A stretch of DNA of 64,000 nucleotides from Phycisphaeraceae bacterium (lineage in GTDB: Bacteria; Planctomycetota; Phycisphaerae; Phycisphaerales; UBA1924): NCBI GenBank assembly GCA_020639155.1, contig JACKHF010000001.1:2170001-2234000 (forward strand), written 5' to 3'. The notes under the pieces are model-generated. The model had not been told where the DNA came from and did not search any database. It saw nothing but the letters and a program-made list of their open reading frames with translations. Made by a program: the position numbers and the translations under genes. Below are positions 54,860-61,693 of the stretch, one piece after another. Position 1 is the first letter of the stretch; every line of letters begins with the position of its first letter.

Positions 54860-55322
54860 GGCACTGCATGTTGCGGTTGAAGGGAGTGAAAGTTGGAATC
54901 GGTGGCTTTGGTTTGCCTGCGAACCATGCGCGAATCGTCGTAAACGGCTGAAGGCTTGCGATGCGATCCCGATCGGTGTTCCCCTTGGCTACGAGAGCCC
55001 ACGTGGTGCTGACACCGAAAAGCAGTAAGGCTGCAACACGTACAACGCCGCGCACCATCTTCTGCCGAATCGCGCGCAATCCGACCGGGCAGTCCTGCGT
55101 GATGACAGTGCCGTCCGCACGTTTGTACATGCGTATGCACAGACGGTCGCCCTCGGCATTTCGGATGAGTTGCGTTGCTTCATCGCGTGTCATGCCCGAG
55201 ATGTTGTGCACATGCAGCTTGCACATTTCGCAAAAGCGAGTGCGGTCGTCGCCGACCATCTCGTCCCAGTTCATGGGGCAGGGTGATGCGATACGTATGT
55301 CCTCAAGCTGTGGGAGTTGCAT
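54852..55322 (-). CDS. Cys-rich single-TM protein, tandem copy 1
   Basis: 156 residues. The N-terminal 60 form a compact domain with SPCPMNWDEMVGDDRTRFCE and MCKLHVHNISGMTRDEA; the Cys/His set in CPMNW, RFCEMCKLHVH suggests metal binding. A second part (CIRMYKRADGTVITQDCPVG) leads to one membrane helix (VVRVAALLLFGVSTTWALVA) and a short outer tail. It is a tandem paralog of the next gene upstream, sharing most of the first 100 residues. The family occurs in planctomycetes and Bacteroidota as I recall, with no known role. Confidence 0.85.
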   Translation of the reverse strand: MQLPQLEDIRIASPCPMNWDEMVGDDRTRFCEMCKLHVHNISGMTRDEATQLIRNAEGDRLCIRMYKRADGTVITQDCPVGLRAIRQKMVRGVVRVAALLLFGVSTTWALVAKGNTDRDRIASLQPFTTIRAWFAGKPKPPIPTFTPFNRNMQCLV

Positions 55323-55375
55323 GATTTCGTTTCCAGAAGATGGGCGTGTTGTGGAACGTGGACAGACTAGAGTTT

Positions 55376-55885
55376 CTACTCATTTCCAGAGGATGTTGGC
55401 GTATTCGTCGGCGCTGGGGTAAAGCAGATATCACCCATCACCATCATTTGCTGCGGTGGAGGCAATATCTTTGGTTTTCCTGCAAACCACGAACGGATTG
55501 TTGTGAAGGGTTGCATGTCTGCGATCCGTTCACGAGCGTCGTTGTTCCTGCTGACTGCTGCCCATGCAGCGCTGGCGCCGAAGAGCAGAATCGCTGCAAC
55601 GCGCGCAACGCCTCGCACCATCTTCTGCCGAATCGCGCGCAATCCGATCGGGCAGTCCTGGGTGAGGATTGTCCCATCGGCACGCCTGTACATACGCACG
55701 CACAGCCGGCTACCTTCAGCATTGCGGATGAGTTCCGTGGCTTCGTCGCGCGTCATTCCTGTGATGTTGTGGACGTGCAGTTTGCACATCTCGCAGAAAC
55801 GAGTGCGATCATCACCGGCCATCTCGTCCCAACTCATGGGGCAGGGCGAGGCGATGCGAATATCCTCAAGCTGTGGCAACTGCAT
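55376..55885 (-). CDS. Cys-rich single-TM protein, tandem copy 2
   Basis: 169 residues. The domain order equals that of the gene downstream: MQLPQLEDIRIASPCPM, then WDEMAGDDRTRFCEMCKLHV, MTRDEATELIRNAEG, MYRRADGTILTQDCPIGLRA and a membrane helix (VARVAAILLFGASAAWAAV). The C-terminal outer tails differ between the copies, with this one Pro/Met-rich. The duplication is also clear in the DNA. A candidate promoter lies 100 bp upstream. It probably starts the operon of three genes ending at 54233. Confidence 0.85.
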   Translation of the reverse strand: MQLPQLEDIRIASPCPMSWDEMAGDDRTRFCEMCKLHVHNITGMTRDEATELIRNAEGSRLCVRMYRRADGTILTQDCPIGLRAIRQKMVRGVARVAAILLFGASAAWAAVSRNNDARERIADMQPFTTIRSWFAGKPKILPPPQQMMVMGDICFTPAPTNTPTSSGNE

Positions 55886-55984
55886 ACGTACCTCCGACGA
55901 ATGTCGTGGAGAACCAGTGGTGCTTTCTAAGAGGTATTACCCGTATCGGTACGCTGGGTTCCGTTGCATTGTTCAGGTTGGAGT

Positions 55985-56013
55985 ACGTTACATTTCCTTG
56001 ACAGAAGTGGCAA
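55985..56013 (-). promoter_or_regulatory. Candidate promoter of the Cys-rich tandem pair
   Basis: On the minus strand TTGCCA (56013-56008) and TAACGT (55990-55985) are spaced 17 bp, about 100 bp before the ATG at 55885. The -35 match is good and the -10 keeps only the most conserved positions. Confidence 0.3.
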
Positions 56014-56078
56014 TAGATGCGAACAAACTGATTACAGACATGCGGTAGAACACAATTTCAGAAGAATCGGTTGTAGCG

Positions 56079-56927
56079 TTACTCGCCCGGGATGTACGAG
56101 ATCGTGCCTTCCCACGGGCTCGATGCTATTGCGTAGAGCTTCTTCGGGATGCGCCCTGCGCGTGCTGAGTGGTATCCGGCTATGCACGCGTGGCGCATTG
56201 CGTGTGCCATGGAGACTGGATCCTGCGCGTGCGCGACAGCTGTGTTCAAAAGCACACCGTCAGCGCCGAGTTCCATTGCGACAGCGACATCACTGGCGCT
56301 GCCCACACCCGCATCCACAATGACGGGGTAGTTTGGGTCGTTGTGCTTCAGCTTCTCAAGGCACAGCACAATATTGTTCGGGTTGAGCACGCCCTGGCCG
56401 GAACCGATCGGGCTTCCCGCGGGCATGACGCTCGTCGCGCCCGCATCCTTGATCTTCGCAGCCATGATCGGATCGTCACTCGTGTAGCACAACACCTCGA
56501 ACCCGTCCTTGACAAGTTCCCTGCACGCCTGCAATGTGCCAGCGGGATCGGGGAGCAGTGTCGTGCGATCACCCAGCACCTCCAGCTTCACCCAGTTCGC
56601 ACCGGGGTTATCGAGCTGGTCGAGAAGTTCGCGTCCGAGTCGTGCGACCCGCACCGCGTCGTCGGCATCGAAACACCCAGCTGTATTCGGGAGGATGGTG
56701 TACCGCGACAAATCCAGCGCGTCGAGCAGCGATTCCCCCTTGTCGTTGTACAGTCGCTCACGACGGACAGCGACTGTCACAACCTCCGCACCCGATGCGT
56801 CGAGCGCATCAGCCATCACTTGCATCGTCGGATACTTGCCCGTGCCGACGATCAGCCTGCTGGTGAAAGTTCTGCTTCCGAGGGTGAAAGCGGGGATTGC
56901 ATCTGTGACTGTGGCGGCAGGGGCCAT
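56079..56927 (-). CDS. thiG: Thiazole synthase
   Basis: 282 residues. ThiG builds the thiazole phosphate of thiamine from deoxyxylulose phosphate, dehydroglycine and ThiS thiocarboxylate. Family blocks are SRLIVGTGKYPTMQVM, VVTVAVRRERLY, PNTAGCFDADDAVR, then WVKLEVLGD with the Schiff-base Lys114, and VMPAGSPIGSGQGVLNP and VIVDAGVGSASDVAVAMELG. GAGG lies 8 nt before the ATG. No other thi gene and no TPP riboswitch is visible nearby. It is divergent from aspS. Confidence 0.96.
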   Translation of the reverse strand: MAPAATVTDAIPAFTLGSRTFTSRLIVGTGKYPTMQVMADALDASGAEVVTVAVRRERLYNDKGESLLDALDLSRYTILPNTAGCFDADDAVRVARLGRELLDQLDNPGANWVKLEVLGDRTTLLPDPAGTLQACRELVKDGFEVLCYTSDDPIMAAKIKDAGATSVMPAGSPIGSGQGVLNPNNIVLCLEKLKHNDPNYPVIVDAGVGSASDVAVAMELGADGVLLNTAVAHAQDPVSMAHAMRHACIAGYHSARAGRIPKKLYAIASSPWEGTISYIPGE

Positions 56928-56989
56928 GAAACCGTCCTCTCTCGTAAAAACTGCGTTAGAAACAGGGTAGCGCGGGGTTTACGGAGGTT

Positions 56990-57067
56990 CGAATCGTGCG
57001 ATTCGGCGACTCTGCGGAAAAAACGGCTAGACTCCCCGCCCATGCCCGTTCGGGACGATAGAACGGG
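56990..57067. promoter_or_regulatory. Palindrome and hairpin between thiG and aspS
   Basis: CGAATCG-TG-CGATTCG (56990-57005) is a perfect 7-bp inverted repeat in the middle of the divergent region. CCCGTTC (57045-57051) and GAACGGG (57061-57067) form a second stem 28 bp before the aspS ATG, within the probable leader. They may be an operator and a leader hairpin. Confidence 0.4.
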
Positions 57068-57094
57068 TGATTTTCGCACTGCTGGAGCATCGCA

Positions 57095-58906
57095 ATGACA
57101 GTCTCAGGTGTCGGCCGCACACACACATGCGGCGAGATTCGTGAATCTCATGTCGGACAGACCGTGACGTTGTGCGGATGGGTGAACTCGCATCGCGGCC
57201 ACGGGTCCGGTTTGGTATTTATCGATCTGCGCGATCGGTTCGGACTGACACAGCTGGTCTTCGATTCCGAGGATGCCGCACCCGAGATGGTGAAGCTGTC
57301 CGATGCTCTCCGGTCCGAGGACGTTGTGCGCGTGGTTGGCGTTGTGCGCGCTCGTGATGGAAAACCAAACCCCAAGCTCGCGACGGGTCGCATTGAAGTG
57401 GTCGTCAAGGAACTGACCGTGCTCGCGAAGACGGAGACTCCGCCGTTCCAGCCGTCCGACACCGACAACCTGCCGGGCGAGGAGCTGCGCCTGAAGCATC
57501 GGTTCCTTGATCTACGCAGGCCTCGGATGCAGACCATCCTGCGCACGCGCCATCGCGTGACGCAGATTGCACGCAACTTTTTCGACCGCGAAGGGTTCCT
57601 TGAGATTGAGACCCCGATCCTGTGTCGTTCCACACCTGAAGGCGCGCGCGATTTTCTTGTGCCCTCGCGTCACGTCGAGGGCGCGTGGTACGCACTCCCG
57701 CAGTCGCCGCAGTTGTTCAAGCAGATTCTTATGGTCTCAGGGTGTGACAAATACCTGCAGATCTGCCGGTGTTTCCGCGACGAGGATCCGCGCGCCGACC
57801 GCCAGGCAGAGTTCACGCAGATCGACCTTGAGATGTCGTTCGTGGATCGCGCGGATGTCATGGATGTCATGGAACGGTTTGCGACGCTCCTCTGGAAGGA
57901 AGTACTCAATGTCGAACTGCCGAAGTTTGACCAACTGACCTACGCCGACGCGATGGAAAAGTATGGTTCAGATCGCCCCGACCGTCGCTTCGGGCTTGAG
58001 TTGTGTGATATCTCGGACATCGCAGCAAAGACGGACTTCCGTGTGTTTGCTGATGCACTCGCCAAGCACCACGGCATGGTCAAGGCCTTCCGCGTGCCCG
58101 GCGGCGCTGAGAAGCTGACACGCAAGCTGACCGACGGATACTCAGAGTTCGTCAAGCAGTTTGGCGCGGGTGGCGTGCCGGTGACAAAGGTTGTCGCGAA
58201 GGACGGGAAATCAGCATTCGACACCGGGATCGCCCGTTTCGTCGAGAGTGTGCAGGATGAACTGATCGCGCGTCTCGGCGCAGAACCCGGCGACACAATT
58301 GTCTTCGGTGCTGACACCAAGCGCATTGTCAATCGTGCGCTCGGTGAGCTGCGCCTGAAGATTGCAGAGGATCTTGATCTCATCCCAGCGAACACATGGG
58401 ACATGTACTGGGTGACGGACTTCCCCATGTTCGAGTACGACGAGGAAGCGAAGCGCTTTGTTGCGTTGCACCATCCGTTCACCGCGCCAGCGACGCATGA
58501 ACTCGAACGATTCATGAGCGTCGACCCATCGAATGTTGACGATGTGGAGTCCATTGTCAGCGCGGGGTATGACATGGTCTGCAACGGGTCAGAGATCGGT
58601 GGCGGATCGATCCGTATCCATCGCCAGGATGTGCAGTCGCGCGTGTTCGATCTCATCGGGCTCACGCGCGAGCAGGCGAAGGAGAAGTTCTCGTTCCTGC
58701 TCGACGCCCTGAAGTTTGGTGCGCCGCCGCATGGAGGGATTGCGTTCGGGCTTGATCGTCTGGTCATGCTGCTCGCGGGTACTGACAACATCCGCGACGT
58801 GATCGCGTTCCCCAAGACGCAGATCGGTGGCGATCTGATGACACAAGCCCCGGGCGCAGTAGAGCAGGCGCAGCTCGCCGAATTGCACGTGAAGAACACT
58901 GTGTAA
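57095..58906 (+). CDS. aspS: Aspartyl-tRNA synthetase, bacterial type
   Basis: 603 residues, GGAG 8 nt before the ATG. An N-terminal OB-fold domain (VTLCGWVNSHRGHGSGLVFI) precedes the class II core: RHRVTQIARNFFDREGFLE for motif 1, then FRDEDPRADRQAEFTQIDLE for motif 2 and GLDRLVMLLAGTDNIRDVI for motif 3. The GAD insertion domain lies around residues 290-420, which makes it the long bacterial form. Whether it is discriminating (tRNA-Asp only) or also charges tRNA-Asn is not clear. The stop abuts the stop of the opposing gene with no gap. Confidence 0.97.
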   Translation: MTVSGVGRTHTCGEIRESHVGQTVTLCGWVNSHRGHGSGLVFIDLRDRFGLTQLVFDSEDAAPEMVKLSDALRSEDVVRVVGVVRARDGKPNPKLATGRIEVVVKELTVLAKTETPPFQPSDTDNLPGEELRLKHRFLDLRRPRMQTILRTRHRVTQIARNFFDREGFLEIETPILCRSTPEGARDFLVPSRHVEGAWYALPQSPQLFKQILMVSGCDKYLQICRCFRDEDPRADRQAEFTQIDLEMSFVDRADVMDVMERFATLLWKEVLNVELPKFDQLTYADAMEKYGSDRPDRRFGLELCDISDIAAKTDFRVFADALAKHHGMVKAFRVPGGAEKLTRKLTDGYSEFVKQFGAGGVPVTKVVAKDGKSAFDTGIARFVESVQDELIARLGAEPGDTIVFGADTKRIVNRALGELRLKIAEDLDLIPANTWDMYWVTDFPMFEYDEEAKRFVALHHPFTAPATHELERFMSVDPSNVDDVESIVSAGYDMVCNGSEIGGGSIRIHRQDVQSRVFDLIGLTREQAKEKFSFLLDALKFGAPPHGGIAFGLDRLVMLLAGTDNIRDVIAFPKTQIGGDLMTQAPGAVEQAQLAELHVKNTV

Positions 58907-59167
58907 CTATTCGATGGTTTCCGGTTGTTCAGTTTCCGGTGAGTTCGTATCAATGTCGGACGTGTCGGTCTGAGTCTGCGCCCATTCCTGCATTCCCTGC
59001 ATGATGCTTCGAAGTTGGGACGAGTCTTTCAATTGCTTTGCGTGATTTGCGTGGTTTGGTGTGTTTCTGGGTAGTGCAAACACAAGAAATGCAGCGTACA
59101 TCCCGAGCAGCATAAGTACAGTAATAACATCAGCACGTGAGATGCGATAGTTTCTGGTTTGTGTCAT
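58907..59167 (-). CDS. Short single-TM protein with QLRSIMQGM motif
   Basis: 86 residues. One membrane helix (VITVLMLLGMYAAFLVFAL) is followed by DSSQLRSIMQGMQEWAQ and an acidic Thr/Asp/Glu-rich tail. The motif is the same as in the prepilin-like proteins upstream, just after their N-terminal helix, but here the protein stops soon after it and the helix lacks the prepilin cleavage pattern. The start overlaps the end of the upstream gene (ATGA). It looks like a shortened derivative of the pilin-like family. Confidence 0.75.
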   Translation of the reverse strand: MTQTRNYRISRADVITVLMLLGMYAAFLVFALPRNTPNHANHAKQLKDSSQLRSIMQGMQEWAQTQTDTSDIDTNSPETEQPETIE

Positions 59168-59487
59168 GGCTGCCCCATTTCGGGCTCGTCCGCGGATGTC
59201 TCTGGTTGGGCTTCAGACCAATCCTCCATGCTCTGGACAATACCGATGAGATGCGACCGGTCCACTCTCTCTGATTCGCTGTTAGCCCAGATTGCCATGC
59301 TCTGGACGATCCCGCGAACTTGGGAAGCATCCTTGTGGACTTGCGTATGTCCTGAGTGTCGTACGGGTGTTGTCGACATGAACATGACTGCGACGACAAT
59401 CCCAAACGCCAGTGAGCACCCTCCAACGAAAAGAAATTTCTGGCGGGTTGAGTACGTACCACGACCACTTTGATTCTTGTTTTTCAT
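59164..59487 (-). CDS. Short single-TM protein with duplicated GIVQSM motif
   Basis: 107 residues from ATG 59487, which has GGGGAGG 5 nt upstream; a longer frame to 59526 has no site. After a basic N-terminus comes one membrane helix (FLFVGGCSLAFGIVVAVMFM), then KDASQVRGIVQSMAIWANSE, followed at once by a second, shorter copy HLIGIVQSMEDWSEA, and an acidic tail. The motif matches the prepilin-like proteins encoded upstream. No peptidase cleavage pattern is seen. It overlaps the next gene by ATGA. Confidence 0.75.
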   Translation of the reverse strand: MKNKNQSGRGTYSTRQKFLFVGGCSLAFGIVVAVMFMSTTPVRHSGHTQVHKDASQVRGIVQSMAIWANSESERVDRSHLIGIVQSMEDWSEAQPETSADEPEMGQP

Positions 59488-59557
59488 GTGACCTCCCCAC
59501 GAGGTGTGCGAATGGATACAACGCATCAGCTGATACGCGTGCTTTGCTTCATGTGTT

Positions 59558-60490
59558 TCAATCCCAGATCGCTTTGAAGTCCGTTCTCTTCGCGCCAGCT
59601 GTTATGAAGATGCTGAGGAAGTTGTTGGTGCCTGTTTCATCTTCGGATTCGTCGAGGAACAGCCAGTCACGCATGCCTCGCGTTCGAGTAAACGGTGCGT
59701 CAGTATTAGCCGATTTTTTTCGGTTTGGATCGTCATGATCTACAAAGTACACGGCGTCTGGCTGCATTCTTGCATCAACGAGTTCGGTGTGGCTGTCGAC
59801 GTACACAATGTGCCCCGACCATGAGTCTGTCGGCGACTCAAAGGCAAAGGTATTGCTCAGAAAGTTCTCTTCGAATGTTGGTGAAACCGTGTCCTCATCA
59901 CGGACAATCTCGCCAATCTGCTTTGGTCCACGCGTCGAAAGGAGCGGAACTCTGGAGTCAAAGGTGTTACGCCACTTCCTCTTTGTTCGCTCCTCGTTCA
60001 GGCATTGATGCGCATAGCTGAGGCTGCCACCGCCAGCCGTAAAGTCAACTGAGAACTTCGGGTCCCACTGTGCTCTGTCGGGATTGACAGCAGTTGTCGG
60101 GTTCTGGTACTCATAGTTCGTGTGTGGTTTGATTTTCTCGTTCGGTTCGTACGGTGAGACAATAAACTCTGCTGTAAACATCTCATTCCAGAGCATCAGA
60201 GAGAACAGGTTGGCGCTGGTGTCCTTTGCCGCCCCTTCCTCCTTCACAGTGTCGTTGGCTTTGTCCATCTCGGATGGGAGCGGAAATCTGTCCTTGTTCG
60301 TATTGGCCCAGATCACCATGCTTTGTGCAATGCCACGAAGCTGAGTCGCATCCTTTGGTCCGCGAGCACTATGCCGAGCCATATCCGCAGCCGGTACGAG
60401 TGTTGCTGCGCCTATGCCAGCAACCGCGAGTACTGCCAGCACATCAACAATTGCGATGCCACGTCGTGCCTTGTGTGAACCGGTGTTCAT
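59558..60490 (-). CDS. Prepilin-like protein 1
   Basis: 310 residues. The N-terminus ARRGIAIVDVLAVLAVAGIG fits a type IV/II prepilin cleavage site, with Gly before the cut but Asp in place of the usual Glu at position 5. The segment DATQLRGIAQSMVIWANTNK follows, then a globular domain with ANLFSLMLWNEMFTAEFIVSP, IVYVDSHTELVDA and the terminal FKAIWD. It is a paralog of the gene at 60562. Such pseudopilins are abundant in planctomycetes, usually without known substrates. It is 70 bp upstream of the short TM gene and probably co-transcribed with it. Confidence 0.85.
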   Translation of the reverse strand: MNTGSHKARRGIAIVDVLAVLAVAGIGAATLVPAADMARHSARGPKDATQLRGIAQSMVIWANTNKDRFPLPSEMDKANDTVKEEGAAKDTSANLFSLMLWNEMFTAEFIVSPYEPNEKIKPHTNYEYQNPTTAVNPDRAQWDPKFSVDFTAGGGSLSYAHQCLNEERTKRKWRNTFDSRVPLLSTRGPKQIGEIVRDEDTVSPTFEENFLSNTFAFESPTDSWSGHIVYVDSHTELVDARMQPDAVYFVDHDDPNRKKSANTDAPFTRTRGMRDWLFLDESEDETGTNNFLSIFITAGAKRTDFKAIWD

Positions 60491-60561
60491 GATTGCTCCT
60501 CACAATACGCTGGTAAATCTTGTATTGAACTTGCGTGTACTCTGATTATATTGTACACGAT

Positions 60562-61461
60562 TCAATCCCAGATCGCTTTGAACGCTGATCGTGTTGGGCC
60601 AGCTGTGGTAAACAACGAGAGGAACGCGTTCGATTGTGTCGCGTCGTGCGGCTCATCCCAGAACAGCCAGTCGCGCTGGATGGGCAATGTGGGAACCTGT
60701 GTATTGTCCATCATCATTGACTGTTCAAACTGGGCGTGCCCGTCGTTGTACGCAACATTTCCTGACCATGTGTTGCGAGGCTTCCAGTACGCGATCGTGT
60801 TCGATTTCTGATTTGCAAGGATCAGTGTCGCAAGCCCGCTGGGAGTGACGTTTTCGCTGAGAATCTCGGGGCCACGTGTAGAGATCACTGGTTCTGTCGC
60901 GTTGAACGAGTTCTTCCACACCGATGCAGCGGCACCAGTTGGATCGACAGGGATCGCGTGCGCATAGCTGAGATGGCCTGTGCCAGTTGTGAAATCGATG
61001 TTGAATGACGGATCCCACATCGCTTTGTCAGGGTTGACTGCCGATGGTGGTTTCTCGTACTGATAGTCGTTGCGCACCTGTATCTTCTCGCTTGGTTCTG
61101 CTGGCGAGACCAGCAAGTCTGGTGTGAACATCTCGTTCCACAGCATGAGAGAGAAGATATTCGCGGTGGTGTCCTTGGCTGTGCCCAGTTCGGGGACTGT
61201 GTCGTTGTTGATGTCAATCAGGGATGGGAGCGGGTAAAGGTCGTTGTTTGAGTTGGCCCAGACCTGCATTGATACGCTAATGCCCCGAAGTTGAGCAGCG
61301 TCGTATTGCTTTAGAACGTGTGCTTTGGTTCTGCTCAACGCAACGAGTGCGAAGATAGCAAGTGCTACAACAATAAGGACTATTGTGATCAGTACCTCTA
61401 CCAGTGTAATGCCATGCCGCGCGTGGTTGCTGGTTCGGTTCCAGCCTGTTCTGTGTTTCAT
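60562..61461 (-). CDS. Prepilin-like protein 2
   Basis: 299 residues from ATG 61461; a longer reading from 61500 is less likely because GGGGGA lies just before 61461. The cleavage site ARHGITLVEVLITIVLIVV is classical (Gly, then ITLVE). DAAQLRGISVSMQVWANSNN follows the helix, then ANIFSLMLWNEMFTPDLLVSP, NVAYNDGHAQFEQ (similar to the H-x9-DG tail motif), and the same terminal FKAIWD as its neighbour. It is the probable first gene of the minus-strand cluster. No secretion ATPase or prepilin peptidase is encoded in the window. Confidence 0.88.
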   Translation of the reverse strand: MKHRTGWNRTSNHARHGITLVEVLITIVLIVVALAIFALVALSRTKAHVLKQYDAAQLRGISVSMQVWANSNNDLYPLPSLIDINNDTVPELGTAKDTTANIFSLMLWNEMFTPDLLVSPAEPSEKIQVRNDYQYEKPPSAVNPDKAMWDPSFNIDFTTGTGHLSYAHAIPVDPTGAAASVWKNSFNATEPVISTRGPEILSENVTPSGLATLILANQKSNTIAYWKPRNTWSGNVAYNDGHAQFEQSMMMDNTQVPTLPIQRDWLFWDEPHDATQSNAFLSLFTTAGPTRSAFKAIWD

Positions 61462-61693
61462 GATGTCCCCCAAGACTGCCCAGTGTGAGAGGCTGGGCAC
61501 GGAAGTTTATTCGCGGCGTTTCGGTATCGGTTCGGCCTGGTCAAAAATCGTCCAATAACGAGCAGGAATTCACCGATGGGAACATCCCGGCGTGGGCAGT
61601 TGTTCGCGGTCGATACACGCATGACAGGAATCCGCTATCCTGCGTGTTCAGGCTCTGATTTATCAATGGAAAGACCAATCTCCGGAGGCATGC
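61462..61693. other. Divergent region before the M14-like gene
   Basis: 232 bp with no credible gene and no convincing promoter pair. GGAGG at 61684-61688 is the ribosome site for the ATG at 61694. Confidence 0.5.

Noticed and set aside
56980..57005. tRNA-like GGTTCGAATC sequence
   Set aside because: It looks like a T-arm, but the flanks do not form a T stem and no acceptor or anticodon arm is present. The palindrome CGAATCG-TG-CGATTCG explains it better.
57940..58953. Minus-strand open frame of 337 codons
   Set aside because: Antisense to aspS, Ser/Arg-rich, no ribosome site.
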